64,000 bases of DNA, from positions 83,725 through 147,724 of the forward strand of contig NZ_MVHJ01000013.1 in the NCBI RefSeq assembly GCF_002086115.1, written 5' to 3'. Below the pieces are notes generated by a model that searched no databases, was not told where the DNA came from, and was given only the letters and a program-made list of their open reading frames with translations. Source of the stretch: Mycolicibacterium bacteremicum. Its GTDB lineage: Bacteria > Actinomycetota > Actinomycetes > Mycobacteriales > Mycobacteriaceae. Numbering within the stretch: position 1 is the first letter of the stretch; the number at the start of each line of letters is the position of its first letter. This document shows, one piece after another, positions 1-9,592 of the stretch. The position numbers were made by a program, and so were the translations under genes.

Positions 1-502
1 ACTGGAAGAACAGGATGTACCAGCTGCGGCGCAACTGGCGCGGCAGCTGTGCGGCGAGCCTGCCGGCACCGGCCAGACCACCCGGTGCGCGGAACGCCGC
101 CGAGGGCGGGACCGACATGATGGTGGCCTTGGCGAACGGACTCTCCGGCATGGCGGCCAATCCGGTGGCGGCGATCGCGCCCCAGTCGTGCCCGATCACC
201 ACGTCACGGCCGGTGGGGCCGGCCGCATCGAGCACGCGCAACGCATCGTCCATCAGCGCGCCGACGTGATAGCTGCCCTCGGCCGACAGCGACGAGGGCG
301 CGTAACCGCGCATGAACGGCGCCACCACCCGCCATCCGGCGTCGGCGAGTTTCGGCGCGACGTGGCGCCAGCCGTGCGCGGTGTCGGGAAATCCATGCAG
401 GCACAACGCAACCGGTGCATCCGTATTCTCCCAGTCACCCCAGGTCAACGTGCGCAGCGTGACATCGTCGGTGACGACGTCGAGGGTGCGGGCCGCCATC
501 AT
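1..502 (-). CDS. Alpha/beta-fold hydrolase, epoxide-hydrolase-like (partial, runs off left edge)
   Basis: The first ~167 residues of an alpha/beta hydrolase are present; the 3' part lies outside the window. The oxyanion-type motif HGFPD is near residue 34 and the nucleophile elbow GHDWGA near residue 101. An Asp nucleophile points to epoxide hydrolases or haloalkane dehalogenases rather than Ser esterases. The visible end reads SWYILFFQ, typical of the epoxide-hydrolase cap region. Two adjacent ATGs occur (502 and 499). The first overlaps the TGA of the preceding Mce-associated gene by one base, so it is probably the last visible gene of the mce operon. The substrate is not inferable. Confidence 0.8.
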   Translation of the reverse strand, partial: MMAARTLDVVTDDVTLRTLTWGDWENTDAPVALCLHGFPDTAHGWRHVAPKLADAGWRVVAPFMRGYAPSSLSAEGSYHVGALMDDALRVLDAAGPTGRDVVIGHDWGAIAATGLAAMPESPFAKATIMSVPPSAAFRAPGGLAGAGRLAAQLPRQLRRSWYILFFQ

Positions 503-1131
503 CAGACCGGGTCGAAGCCGGAGATGAGCCAGCGGTCGGCCTGCTTCTCCAAGGTGACCCGCACGCTGGAGGCGGTGTCGGTCGGTGCGTCGGCACCGAC
601 GACGACGGTCTGGTTGACGAACACCAGCACCACCGCCCGGCTGGGATCCGCCGATACCGATGCGGCCGCCGGAACCGTTGCCACCGCGGAGATCTGCTTC
701 TCCTTGGCGCCGGGGATGACGACATTGGTGGTCAGTTCGGTGTAGGCGTCGGCGAAGTCACCGGTGAGCAGCGCGCGTGCGTCGGTGAGTTGCTGCTCGA
801 CGGTATCGGGTTTGTAGGACAGCAGCGCGATGGTGCTCGCGGTGGCGGCCTGCACCGATTCGGTGCGCGCGGCGTCCTCGTTGCGCACCGAGTTGTCCTG
901 CCACTTCAGGAATCCGGCGACCAGGCCCAGGGTCAGCGCCAGGCCCGGCAGGATGCCGTAGGCCAGTACCCGCGCCCACTGGACGCCGCGTTTAGCGGGC
1001 TCCTCGACAGGGCCGGCGGGCTCGGTCGCCTCGGTGGACTCGGCCGCCTCGGTGGCCGTGGCCGTCTCGTCGAGTTCGATGGCCGTCGATTCGGCGTCCG
1101 CCGCCTCGGTGTCGGGCTTGTTCTCGGTCAC
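502..1131 (-). CDS. Mce-associated membrane protein
   Basis: A 209-aa protein with an acidic Glu/Ala/Thr-rich N-terminus (~45 residues), one transmembrane helix (about residues 54-75) and an extracytoplasmic domain with an NTF2-like sequence pattern, as in mycobacterial Mce-associated (Mas) proteins. Mas proteins are thought to stabilise Mce lipid importers. The GTG at 1131 overlaps the upstream TGA as GTGA, so this start is preferred over the much longer open frame that extends upstream. The C-terminus (DRWLISGFDPV) is typical of the family. It is the second of two adjacent Mas paralogues. Confidence 0.85.
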   Translation of the reverse strand: MTENKPDTEAADAESTAIELDETATATEAAESTEATEPAGPVEEPAKRGVQWARVLAYGILPGLALTLGLVAGFLKWQDNSVRNEDAARTESVQAATASTIALLSYKPDTVEQQLTDARALLTGDFADAYTELTTNVVIPGAKEKQISAVATVPAAASVSADPSRAVVLVFVNQTVVVGADAPTDTASSVRVTLEKQADRWLISGFDPV

Positions 1132-1808
1132 GGGACGAACTCCACGTTGGCCACCTTCACCTGATCTGCACCGACGTCCTGCACGGTGACCCGCATCCGC
1201 CACAGTCGCGGTTGTTGTTCGGCGGCACCGGCATTGGAGGTCTGCACGGTCACCGCGACGAGTACCCGCGCCTCGGTGTCGGTGTCGGATTCCAGCCCGG
1301 CCTCGGTCACCGAGCCGACCGACTTGGACTGGGCCTGTTTCACGACATCGATGAACGGGGCGGCACGCTGCTGGAAATCGTCGTAGAAGGTGCCGGTGGC
1401 CGAATCCAGGATGCGCTGTACGTCGGCCTCGGCGTGTTCCCAGTCGATGGTGGTCAGGTTGATCGCGCCCTGCCTGCCGACCTGAAGGAAAAGCTCCCGC
1501 TTGGCGTCGAGCTGCTGGGATTCGTACGTGCGGAAGCCCAGCCACCCGACCAGACCCGCCAACGCCACGACCACCACGAGACCGAGGATGGTCGCCAACC
1601 GCAGATGCGAGTCACCGTCGGCGGCGGCAGCCTGCTCGGCTTCGTCGATGTCCTCCGCATCGTCGTCCGGCTCCTCGGCAGTGCCATCCGTCGCGGACTC
1701 CGCGACGGCGGCCGTCTCGTCGAGCTCGGTGCTCTCGGTCGCCGGTGAGGTCTGCTCTGCTGCGGACTCGCTCACTTCCCCGGTGGGGGTAGCAGCATCG
1801 TCTGCCAT
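1128..1808 (-). CDS. Mce-associated membrane protein
   Basis: A 226-aa Mas-type protein. An acidic, low-complexity cytoplasmic N-terminus (~70 residues, rich in Glu, Asp, Ala) is followed by a single hydrophobic helix (about residues 72-94) and a periplasm-facing domain ending in VANVEFVP. The ATG lies 37 bases inside the end of the preceding mceF-type gene, and the stop overlaps the next gene by 4 bases, so translation is probably coupled through this end of the operon. By family it should be an accessory subunit of the Mce transporter. No catalytic motif is visible. Confidence 0.85.
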   Translation of the reverse strand: MADDAATPTGEVSESAAEQTSPATESTELDETAAVAESATDGTAEEPDDDAEDIDEAEQAAAADGDSHLRLATILGLVVVVALAGLVGWLGFRTYESQQLDAKRELFLQVGRQGAINLTTIDWEHAEADVQRILDSATGTFYDDFQQRAAPFIDVVKQAQSKSVGSVTEAGLESDTDTEARVLVAVTVQTSNAGAAEQQPRLWRMRVTVQDVGADQVKVANVEFVP

Positions 1809-3238
1809 GTCTGCTCCTCGTTCGCGGTGCGGCCCAGATTGGACTGGGTATACACCTTGCCGTCCGGTCCAACGTACGTGCCGCTTGCCGGATCGTATTC
1901 GGCGGCCGCGACCGCCGGCGGCTCCGGCGCCGGTGCCGGCACCGTTTCCGCTGGTTGTTGGCCCGGGCGCAGCTGCGGGACGGACTGTCCCGACAGGGTG
2001 GCGTTCGGGTCGCCCTTCCAGTTGTTGCCGTCGTTGAGCGGGACGTAGGTCTGGTCACTCTCACACATCGCCGCGCTCGGGGCGCGCTTGCCCGGCACGG
2101 TGATGCACGGCAGGTTACGGGCGCCACGCACGTTGTTCGGTGAATCCTGCGGGATGCGGCAGTACAGGTCGCCGGCCGGCCGGTCCGGGTAGTCCTCCAG
2201 CGCCGCGGCCCGCCGCTGCTGGGCAGGCAGGAAGCCGGTGGTACACGCGGGCGGCAGGTTCAGATTCAGGTTGAAGTTCAGGTAGGCGCCCTTGTAGTCC
2301 TGCTTGGTGTGCCGGTTGGCGGTACCGGTGGCCTGAGTGGTGGCGGTGCCCTGCGGCAGCAGCACCAGCAACTGCTCCAGCGCGGGCTGGTAGGCGATGG
2401 CCACCTCGTTGACGTTCACCAGGTTGGCCAGCACGATCGGCAGCGTCGGCTGCAGCCGGTCCAACAGTGCCCGCACCTCCTCGGCGGCGCCGGGACCGCG
2501 TTCCAGGATCCCGCGTACCGCGCCGTCGTGGTCACGTAGTTCGGCGGTGATCGTCGCCAGGTTCGACGCCCATGCCTGGATGGAGCCGGCGGTGTCGGTC
2601 TGGCTGTCCAGCACCGGCTTCGACTGATCGATCAGCGCGGTCAGCGGATCCAGGTTGGCGCGCGCGTCGATGGCCAGCTGTGTCGACCCCTTCACCAGCC
2701 GGTTCAGGTCCGGCCCCAGCCCGCCGACGGCCAGGTAGGCCTCGTCGACCGCGGTGCGCAGGTTGTCACCCGGAATCGCCTGCAGGCCACGGTTGGTCGC
2801 GTCGAGCAGGGTGTTGACGTCCATCGGCACCGTGGTCCGGTCCAGCGGGATGACGTCGCCGTCGCGCAGTTCGGGGCCACCGGCGCTGCGCGGCAACAGT
2901 TCGACGAACAGCTCGCCGACCGCGGTCTGGCTGTGCACGGCCGCGTCGAGATCGGCGGGGATGGGCACGCCGGACTCCAAGGACAGCAGCGCCTCCACCG
3001 TGCCGCGCTCGGTCAGTCCGACCTTCTCGACCCGGCCCACCTGCGATCCGCGGTAGGTGACATTGCTGCGCTCGTAGAGGCCGCCGGTCTCGGGCAGTTC
3101 CAGGGTCACCCGGTAGTGCCCGGCCCCGAACAGCAGATTGGGCAACCGCATATAGCTGAACGCCATGATGCCGATCGCGATGATCGAGATGGCGATGAAC
3201 ACGGCCATCTGGATCAGGATTCGTCTGGTCAGTACCAT
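1772..3238 (-). CDS. MCE family protein, MceF type
   Basis: A 488-aa protein. An N-terminal membrane anchor (about residues 8-30) precedes an MCE/MlaD beta-barrel domain (about 38-115), a long alpha-helical needle region (to ~290) and a C-terminal Pro/Ala-rich tail. It is the sixth and last MCE paralogue of the operon. In the Mce1 complex, MceA-F form a hetero-hexameric tube that moves lipids across the periplasm, and the same role is inferred here. Start MVLTRR at 3238 lies one base past the upstream stop. Cys residues in the C-terminal domain could form disulfides. Confidence 0.9.
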   Translation of the reverse strand: MVLTRRILIQMAVFIAISIIAIGIMAFSYMRLPNLLFGAGHYRVTLELPETGGLYERSNVTYRGSQVGRVEKVGLTERGTVEALLSLESGVPIPADLDAAVHSQTAVGELFVELLPRSAGGPELRDGDVIPLDRTTVPMDVNTLLDATNRGLQAIPGDNLRTAVDEAYLAVGGLGPDLNRLVKGSTQLAIDARANLDPLTALIDQSKPVLDSQTDTAGSIQAWASNLATITAELRDHDGAVRGILERGPGAAEEVRALLDRLQPTLPIVLANLVNVNEVAIAYQPALEQLLVLLPQGTATTQATGTANRHTKQDYKGAYLNFNLNLNLPPACTTGFLPAQQRRAAALEDYPDRPAGDLYCRIPQDSPNNVRGARNLPCITVPGKRAPSAAMCESDQTYVPLNDGNNWKGDPNATLSGQSVPQLRPGQQPAETVPAPAPEPPAVAAAEYDPASGTYVGPDGKVYTQSNLGRTANEEQTWQTMLLPPPGK

Positions 3239-3239
3239 C

Positions 3240-4355
3240 TCAACGCCCCTGATCCCAGCGGTACGGCGCCACAAGCGGATTCACCGCGGTGTACGGGCTG
3301 GGCAGCTGCCCGATGGTGCGGCCCCATTGCATCTCCAACTCGGTGAGGTCGCCTTCCCACCGGGTACCGGTGAACAGGCCCTGATCCATCCGGCTCAGCG
3401 TCAGGTCGACGACCAGCGTGAGGTTGGCGTAGTCACCACGCATCCAGTTGGTGATCGTCTCCTTCGGGAACGGGTACGTCGTCAGGAAGCTGAGGCCGCG
3501 GGTCAACGCCGGCCCGGCGTTGGCCAGCGACTCCAGCGTCGGCCCAAGGGCTTTCAGCTCGGCGACCAGCGCATCCTTGGTCTGGTTGGCGGAGTCCGCG
3601 GCCAGCGCGCTGAAGCGGCCCAGTTGCACCAGCGCCTCGGCCAGGATCTCGCGCTGGTCCTTGAGCACCTCGAGGGCGTCCGGGAGGGTCTGCAACGCCT
3701 TGTCCACCACCGGCTTCTGCTCGGCGACCTGACCGACCAGAGAGTTCAGGCTCTCGGCCGCGGCGATGATGTCGTCCTTCTGGTCGTTGTTGTAGGTGAT
3801 GAAGCGGTCGAGCTGTTCGATCAGGCTGCGCAGATCGGCCTCGCGTCCGGTGAACGCCTGGCTGAAGGCCGTGGTGATGTCCTGCACGTTGCCCAGTCCG
3901 CCGCCGTTGAGCAGCAGCGAGATCGCGGCCAGCGTCTGCTCGGTGGTCGGGTAGGCCCCACTGGATGCCAGCGGGATCACCGAGCCGGCCTGCAACCGGC
4001 CCTGCGGGTCGGCGGGCGCGGCGAGCTCGATGTGCTGGGAGCCCAGCAGGCTGGTCTGGCCCAGGGTGGCGGTCGCGTTGGCGGGCAGCACGACGTCACC
4101 GTTGAGGCTCATCGTGACCAGCGCATGCCAGTCCTGCCGCTCGATGTCGGTGACGTTGCCGACCGTCACATCCCCGACCCGGACCCGCGAGTTCGGGGAG
4201 AGATGATCGATATCGGGCATCTGCGCCTGAATGGTGTACGAGCCGGGACCGCGCCCCTCGACACCAGGCAGGGCCACCGAATTCAGGCCCTTCCACTGGC
4301 ATCCGGTGGCGGCGGCCGCGACGATCAGCAGCGAGCCGACGATCCGCGTTCTCAC
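3240..4355 (-). CDS. MCE family lipoprotein, MceE type (LprK-like)
   Basis: A 371-aa MCE protein that starts with a lipoprotein signal peptide. After an Arg-containing n-region, a hydrophobic stretch ends in the lipobox AATGC with the lipidated Cys at about residue 19. The MlaD/MCE domain (about residues 40-115) and the helical needle region follow. MceE subunits of mycobacterial mce operons are characteristically lipoproteins, which fits the fifth position here. The GTG start at 4355 overlaps the mceD-type stop as GTGA. An open frame continues further upstream but has no lipoprotein signal at its N-terminus. Confidence 0.9.
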   Translation of the reverse strand: MRTRIVGSLLIVAAAATGCQWKGLNSVALPGVEGRGPGSYTIQAQMPDIDHLSPNSRVRVGDVTVGNVTDIERQDWHALVTMSLNGDVVLPANATATLGQTSLLGSQHIELAAPADPQGRLQAGSVIPLASSGAYPTTEQTLAAISLLLNGGGLGNVQDITTAFSQAFTGREADLRSLIEQLDRFITYNNDQKDDIIAAAESLNSLVGQVAEQKPVVDKALQTLPDALEVLKDQREILAEALVQLGRFSALAADSANQTKDALVAELKALGPTLESLANAGPALTRGLSFLTTYPFPKETITNWMRGDYANLTLVVDLTLSRMDQGLFTGTRWEGDLTELEMQWGRTIGQLPSPYTAVNPLVAPYRWDQGR

Positions 4356-5695
4356 GAGCCACCTCCGGCCGGCACCATCAGGCCGGGCAGGCCGGCGGCC
4401 GGGTTGGTCGCGGTGGCGAGTTCGGCGGCCAGCGGCGGACCCGGCAGCGGCGCCGCCGGACTGTTCGGGTCCACCGGTGCGGGCGGCGGAGGCGGGCCGG
4501 CCGGCGGGATGTAGTCCGGTCGCAGCCAATCCTCGCTCCAGGTCAGCTCGTTCGGCCGTGCCGAGGCGGTGACGCCGAGGTTCTGACCGATCGGCAGAAA
4601 GTTGTACTGCCGGTTCTTCACGATCGGCGCCAGGTACTGCACGCACAGTTTCGAGGACTGTTCGGCGTTCAGGCGGGAGGCGGCCTGCACGGCACCGCAC
4701 AGGAAGGTGATCGGGTCGGCGAAGTTGTTGATCACCGGGACGCTGGACACCGCGCCCTGGGCGGGTTGGTAGATGTTGATGTAGTTCTGGAAGCTGGTCG
4801 GTGCGACGTGCAGGAACTGCTTCAGGTCGGCCAGGCTCTCGTTGAGTGCGGTCGTGACACCGGCCAGCTTGTCCGATGTGGTGCCCAGCGTCTCGCGGTT
4901 GTCGGCGACGAAGTTCTGCACCAGGCCGACGGTGTCGGACAGATCCTGGATCGCGGTGCCGACCTCGTCGGGGTTGTCGGCCAGTGTGCCCGTGACCGAG
5001 GCCAGGTTCTGGTTCAGCGCCCGCATCACATCGGTGCTGTCCTGCAGCGCCGACACCAGGATCGACAGATTCTTGACGGTGGCGAACACATCGGTGCTGT
5101 GATCGCCGACCGCCGAGATCGCCTGGGAGAGCTTGACCAGCGTCGCGCGGATGTCCGCGCCCTGGCCGCGCAGGTTGTCCGCGGCGGTGTTGATGAAGGC
5201 CCCGAGTTCGCTCACCCCGCCGGGCTCGGTGGGTTGCAGTGTCTCGGTGATGCGATGCAACTGCTCGCGCACGTCGTCGTATTCGACCGGTACCACCGTA
5301 CGGTCCTGGCCGATGACCGCGTTGTCCTCCAACACCGGACCCTCGGAATAGGTGGGGGTCAGCTGGATGGCTCGCGAGGTCACCAGCATCGGCGACAGGA
5401 TGGCGGCGTTGACGTCCGCGGGTACCTTGTGGCTGCCGTCGTACCAGAACGAGATCTTCACCCGTTCCGGCTCGGGCTCGATCTTCTCGATACGGCCGAC
5501 CGGTACGCCGAGGATCACGACATCGTCGCCGACGAAGATGCCGTTGCTGCTGTCGAAGTACGCCACCACGTTGACCCGGTTGAGCGTCTCGGTGGTGCGC
5601 ACCACCAGGTAGATGCCGGCGGCCAGGATGACCACCAGAACCAGGGCCAGCGTCAGCCGACCCGCCTTGTGCCGCGAGGGAGCTGATGAGGTCAC
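4352..5695 (-). CDS. MCE family protein, MceD type
   Basis: A 447-aa protein with a cytoplasmic tail (VTSSAPSRHKAGR), an N-terminal transmembrane helix (about residues 15-33), an MCE/MlaD domain (about 40-118), a long helical segment and a C-terminal Pro-rich tail of ~60 residues (PPAGPPPPPAPVDP). The GTG at 5695 overlaps the upstream stop by 4 bases, which decides the start against a longer upstream extension overlapping mceC. It is the fourth MCE subunit of the importer. The Pro-rich tail is shared with the A, C and F subunits here. Confidence 0.9.
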   Translation of the reverse strand: MTSSAPSRHKAGRLTLALVLVVILAAGIYLVVRTTETLNRVNVVAYFDSSNGIFVGDDVVILGVPVGRIEKIEPEPERVKISFWYDGSHKVPADVNAAILSPMLVTSRAIQLTPTYSEGPVLEDNAVIGQDRTVVPVEYDDVREQLHRITETLQPTEPGGVSELGAFINTAADNLRGQGADIRATLVKLSQAISAVGDHSTDVFATVKNLSILVSALQDSTDVMRALNQNLASVTGTLADNPDEVGTAIQDLSDTVGLVQNFVADNRETLGTTSDKLAGVTTALNESLADLKQFLHVAPTSFQNYINIYQPAQGAVSSVPVINNFADPITFLCGAVQAASRLNAEQSSKLCVQYLAPIVKNRQYNFLPIGQNLGVTASARPNELTWSEDWLRPDYIPPAGPPPPPAPVDPNSPAAPLPGPPLAAELATATNPAAGLPGLMVPAGGGS

Positions 5696-7056
5696 TGCGG
5701 GCCTCCCGGTTGTGCTCCGGTCCCGTGCACGACGGGCTCTCCGGGTGCGGGCACGAACACCGGGCCCGGCGGGGTCGGTGTGGACGCGATTCCCGGCGGC
5801 GCGACCGCCGGCGGTCCCGGCGGCGGACCGCCCGGCGCCGGCGCGGGCGGCGGCTCGCGGTACGGGTAGCAGCCGGTCGGGCCGGGCAGCGGGATTCCCG
5901 GTGGGCCGCAACCCAGATCGCCCGGATTACCGGTGATGGCGTCGGGCAGGGTCAACCGCGGTTCGCCGCCCTGGCCGGTGCGCGGGTACGGGATGGGCAT
6001 GGCCGGGGTGCCCGGCTGGCCCACCTGCGGGTCGGTGCGCTCCGAGGGCAGCAGGACATTGGGGTCCAGGCCCAGATCGGAGAACGCGGCATCGATGAAG
6101 GGCTGCACGAACTGGCCCGGCAGCAGATTGGCCACATAGGATTTGAAGAACGGCCCGCCCGAGACGGATTCACCCAGCGACATCGCATAATCGCCGATCA
6201 GCTTCAGCGACCGCTGCAACCGTTGCTTGCGGTTGTCCAAAATGGTCAGCACACCGTTGAGCTTCTCGATGGCCGGCTTCATGGTCTCGTCGTTCTCGGC
6301 GATGAAGCCCTGCAGCTGACGGCTCAGCGCGGAGATGTTGCCCGAGATGGCGTCCAGGGCAGCGGTCTGGGTCTGCAGCTCGGCCAGCAGCGCGTTGCTG
6401 CTGCGGACCAGGGTGACGATCTGGTCGCTGCGCTCGGCCAGCACGGTGGTCGCCTTATTGGCATTGCCCAGCAGGTCGCGCAGTTCGGCATCGCGTTCGT
6501 TGAGCGTCTCGGAGAACCGGGACACTCCCTCGATCGCGATCCGCAGTTCCGGCGGGGTGTCGGCGAAGGTCTCCGAGAGCACCCGCAGCGAATCGGAGAG
6601 CTGGGTGGTGTTCAGACCGCTGATGGTCGACGCGAGATCGCCGAGGGCATCCGGCAATTGGTAGGCCGGCGTGGTGCGGTCCAGCGGGATGGTGCCGTCC
6701 TGCCAGCCGTCCCCGCGCGGGGTGACCTCCAGATACTTGGTGCCCAGCAGGCTCTTGGTCTTGACCGCGGCCTCACTGCGGTCACCGATGCGCACGCCGT
6801 TGTCGATCTTGAATGAGACCAGCACCCGCTGCCCGTCCAGTTCGACGCCCGAGACATGGCCGACCCGCATACCGGACACCTGCACCGCGGCCCCGTCGCG
6901 GATACCGCCCGCCTCGGCGAAATAGGCCGAGTAGTCCCGGCCACGGTCCAGGAACGGCAGCTTGTCATAGTTCAGGGCGCCCAGGATGATCGCGGCGATG
7001 ACGGTCAGACCGATTGCGCCGACCACCAATTGGTTGCGTTCTGCGAAGGACTTCAT
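5692..7056 (-). CDS. MCE family protein, MceC type
   Basis: A 454-aa protein starting MKSFAERNQ with a transmembrane helix at about residues 10-28. An MCE/MlaD domain (about 35-110), a helical needle region and a long Pro/Gly-rich C-terminus (last ~110 residues) follow. The ATG at 7056 overlaps the mceB-type TGA as ATGA. A second ATG four codons upstream (7068) is possible but would lengthen the overlap. It is the third MCE subunit of the lipid importer. The disordered tail probably sits on the periplasmic or outer-envelope side; that is an inference. Confidence 0.9.
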   Translation of the reverse strand: MKSFAERNQLVVGAIGLTVIAAIILGALNYDKLPFLDRGRDYSAYFAEAGGIRDGAAVQVSGMRVGHVSGVELDGQRVLVSFKIDNGVRIGDRSEAAVKTKSLLGTKYLEVTPRGDGWQDGTIPLDRTTPAYQLPDALGDLASTISGLNTTQLSDSLRVLSETFADTPPELRIAIEGVSRFSETLNERDAELRDLLGNANKATTVLAERSDQIVTLVRSSNALLAELQTQTAALDAISGNISALSRQLQGFIAENDETMKPAIEKLNGVLTILDNRKQRLQRSLKLIGDYAMSLGESVSGGPFFKSYVANLLPGQFVQPFIDAAFSDLGLDPNVLLPSERTDPQVGQPGTPAMPIPYPRTGQGGEPRLTLPDAITGNPGDLGCGPPGIPLPGPTGCYPYREPPPAPAPGGPPPGPPAVAPPGIASTPTPPGPVFVPAPGEPVVHGTGAQPGGPQ

Positions 7057-8084
7057 CGCGGGGTGCACCTCCCGGTGCTCTGTCCGGCCGCCTTCACATA
7101 CACCGGCTGCCCGCCCTTGCCGTTGAGCTTGAGGACGATGTCGCAGAGGTAGAAGCTGAAGAAGTCACCGTAGATGCCCTGGCGCGCCAATGCCTGGTAG
7201 GCGTCGGGCAGCGTGTTGATCAGGTTGTCGAAGTAGTCGGCATCGGCGACCACGATGCCTGCGGCACGGTCGGTTTCGGTGATGGTCTTGGCCAGCGGCG
7301 GGCGGGCCTGCGCCAGCAGATCGGCGATGCTGCCGGCCGCCTCGCTGACGTAGGCCACGCCGTTGGCGATATCGGTGCGCCGTTCGGCCAGCCCGTCGAC
7401 CAACTGGCTGAGCCCGTCGACGCCCTTGGCGAACTGCTCGTTCTGGTCACCGAGCGAGCCCAGCACGGTGTTGAGGTTGACGATCACCTCTCCGATCAGC
7501 TGGTCGCGGTCGGCCAGCGTATTGGTCAGTGCGGCAGTCTGGTTCAGAAACGATCCGATGGTCGCGCCCTGACCCTGCAGCGCGCTGATCAGGGTGCCCG
7601 ACAGCGCGTTGATCTGGTCGGGTTCCAGCGCCTTGAACAGCGGCCGGAAGCCGCCGATCAAGGCGTCCAGATCCAGCGCGGGCGCGGTGCGGGCCAGTGG
7701 GATGGTCGATCCGGGTTGCAGCCGGCCGGTATCCCCGGCGCCCTCCTGCAGGCCGAGATACCGCCCGCCGATCAGATCGTCGTAGCGGATGACCGCCCGG
7801 GTGCCCTGGGTCAGCACCACCGAGGAGTCGGCACTGAAGTTGACCAGCACGGTGCCGTCGTCGCGGATCTCCATGTCGCCGACCTTGCCGACCTCGACCC
7901 CCGCGATGCGGACGAAGTCGCCGGGTTCCATGCCGCTGACGTTGCTGAATTCGGCCTTGTAGCCCTGTTCGGTCTCACCGAAGCGCAGCTGCGAGAAGAT
8001 CGCGAACAGCCCGAAGACACCTAGCAGACACACTGCCAGGAAGATGGTGAGCCGCCAGATGGCGCCTCCCAAGTTGTCTTTCAT
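7053..8084 (-). CDS. MCE family protein, MceB type
   Basis: A 343-aa protein. An N-terminal membrane anchor (about residues 9-31) precedes an MCE/MlaD domain (about 38-115) and a helical region. It ends with a short Cys-containing tail (about residue 309 and near the C-terminus) and no Pro-rich extension, as is usual for MceB subunits. It starts 33 bases after the mceA-type stop and overlaps the mceC-type gene by 4 bases, so it is operonic. Role by family: second subunit of the hexameric Mce tube. Confidence 0.9.
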   Translation of the reverse strand: MKDNLGGAIWRLTIFLAVCLLGVFGLFAIFSQLRFGETEQGYKAEFSNVSGMEPGDFVRIAGVEVGKVGDMEIRDDGTVLVNFSADSSVVLTQGTRAVIRYDDLIGGRYLGLQEGAGDTGRLQPGSTIPLARTAPALDLDALIGGFRPLFKALEPDQINALSGTLISALQGQGATIGSFLNQTAALTNTLADRDQLIGEVIVNLNTVLGSLGDQNEQFAKGVDGLSQLVDGLAERRTDIANGVAYVSEAAGSIADLLAQARPPLAKTITETDRAAGIVVADADYFDNLINTLPDAYQALARQGIYGDFFSFYLCDIVLKLNGKGGQPVYVKAAGQSTGRCTPR

Positions 8085-8117
8085 GGCTTGCTCTATCTCC
8101 TGAGTTCTCGTCGTCGG

Positions 8118-9590
8118 TCAGGACGGTGGGCCGGGTGCGGCGGGCACCGGCAGCGGTCGCGGCGGCAGTGGTGTCGGCTGCACACCCGGGTGGGTCACGA
8201 TGAACGGCTCGGACCCGGGCGTCGGGCCGGGCTCGCGCGGCGCGCCCGGTGGCGGGGCCGGCGGCAGACCCGGCCACAGCGGGGTGCCGTCGGGGGCGTA
8301 CAGCTGTGCGCCGTAGGCCGGCGCACCGGGATACGGGATCGGTCCGATTGCCGGGCCGCCGAAGGTGTTCCGAATGCTCGGCGGTTCGGGTACGGCGCGG
8401 GTGACGGGCAGCCAGTTGCCGTATGCCGGGAAGGAGATGCCCGGATTGGGCCGCCAATCCAGACCACTGCCGAAGCCGGTGTTGGTCACCAGCTGGCGCA
8501 CCGGCCAGTTCTCGTCGACGTTGGGCAGCGAACCGCAGCTGGGCTTGCCGCCCGGGCCGCCCTTGGCGCCGACGATCGGCAGGTGCCGCGGGTAGGCGTA
8601 CGGATCGTCGCCGAGCATCAGTGCGGTGTCCAGGATGAACGACTTGCCGTTGCCGCCGGTGGCGTCGTAACCGCCGTGATCCAGCAGGTATTTCGCACCG
8701 GTCAGCAGGCAGGTGTAGGACGGGCTGTACTTGAGCAACAGGTCCGTCGTCGGCTGCAACGTGTTGATGGCCTTGATCAGATTCTGCTGATTCGGGGCCA
8801 GCAGCTCGATTCCCTTGTTGGACAGGCCCGTGGTGGCCAACAGCAGGGCGTCGAGTTGGCGGGCGTTGCTGCTGATGGTGGTCGCGGTGGTGCTCGCGGC
8901 GTCCAGGGTGGCCAGGATGTCCTGCGCCGCAGCGCTGTAGGCATCGCTGAAGCCCTGCACGGCCTGCCAGTCCTCACGGATGGTGTCACTGCGGTCATTA
9001 AGCGCCATCAGCACCTGGTTGGCATCGGTGGTGGCCCGGCCGATGATCTCTCCGCGGCCGCGCACCCCCTCGGCGAGCGCGGACAGCGTGCTGTTCAGCT
9101 TGGCGGTGTCGACCTGGTCGAGTACCCCGACGAGGTTTTCGAAGACGGTGTTGACCTCGACCGTGACGTTCTGCGACTCCAGCACCTGACCCGAGCGCAG
9201 CCGTTCGGCGCTCGGGTTGTCCGGGTAGACGAGGTCGACGAACTTGGCGCCGAAGATGGTGGTGGATCGGATCCGGGCCTCGACATTGGCCGGGATGAAG
9301 CGGATCTGGTCGGGATCGATGTCCAGGCGCAGTTTGACCGGGTTCGCGGTCTCGGTGTCGCCGCCGCTGATGGCGGCGACCTTGCCGACCTGCACGCCGC
9401 GCAACTTCACCTTGGCGTTGGTCTCCATCACCAGACCCGAGCGGTCCGAGGTCAGCGTGACCGGGACCGTGCTGCGCAGGCTGCCGGTGAACAGCGAATA
9501 GGACAGCCAGATCGCGGCGATGACGAACACCACCAGCAGCAGCGTCCACCAACCGGGGGCGATTCCTGAGTTTCGTTTTGTGGCTGCCAT
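8118..9590 (-). CDS. MCE family protein, MceA type
   Basis: A 490-aa protein with an N-terminal transmembrane helix (about residues 14-36), an MCE/MlaD domain (about 40-118), a helical needle region, a conserved C-terminal Cys-containing domain (about 290-390) and a Pro-rich tail (last ~80 residues). It directly follows yrbEB (2-base gap), the standard order yrbEA-yrbEB-mceA. The sequence does not let me assign the operon to one of the numbered loci (mce1-mce7), so no numbered symbol is given. Confidence 0.9.
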   Translation of the reverse strand: MAATKRNSGIAPGWWTLLLVVFVIAAIWLSYSLFTGSLRSTVPVTLTSDRSGLVMETNAKVKLRGVQVGKVAAISGGDTETANPVKLRLDIDPDQIRFIPANVEARIRSTTIFGAKFVDLVYPDNPSAERLRSGQVLESQNVTVEVNTVFENLVGVLDQVDTAKLNSTLSALAEGVRGRGEIIGRATTDANQVLMALNDRSDTIREDWQAVQGFSDAYSAAAQDILATLDAASTTATTISSNARQLDALLLATTGLSNKGIELLAPNQQNLIKAINTLQPTTDLLLKYSPSYTCLLTGAKYLLDHGGYDATGGNGKSFILDTALMLGDDPYAYPRHLPIVGAKGGPGGKPSCGSLPNVDENWPVRQLVTNTGFGSGLDWRPNPGISFPAYGNWLPVTRAVPEPPSIRNTFGGPAIGPIPYPGAPAYGAQLYAPDGTPLWPGLPPAPPPGAPREPGPTPGSEPFIVTHPGVQPTPLPPRPLPVPAAPGPPS

Positions 9591-9592
9591 GT

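Noticed and set aside
4356..5911. Upstream extensions of the MceE- and MceD-type genes to much earlier starts
   Set aside because: The added residues are Arg/Pro-rich shadows of the neighbouring gene, while GTGA overlaps give starts with proper signal or anchor sequences.
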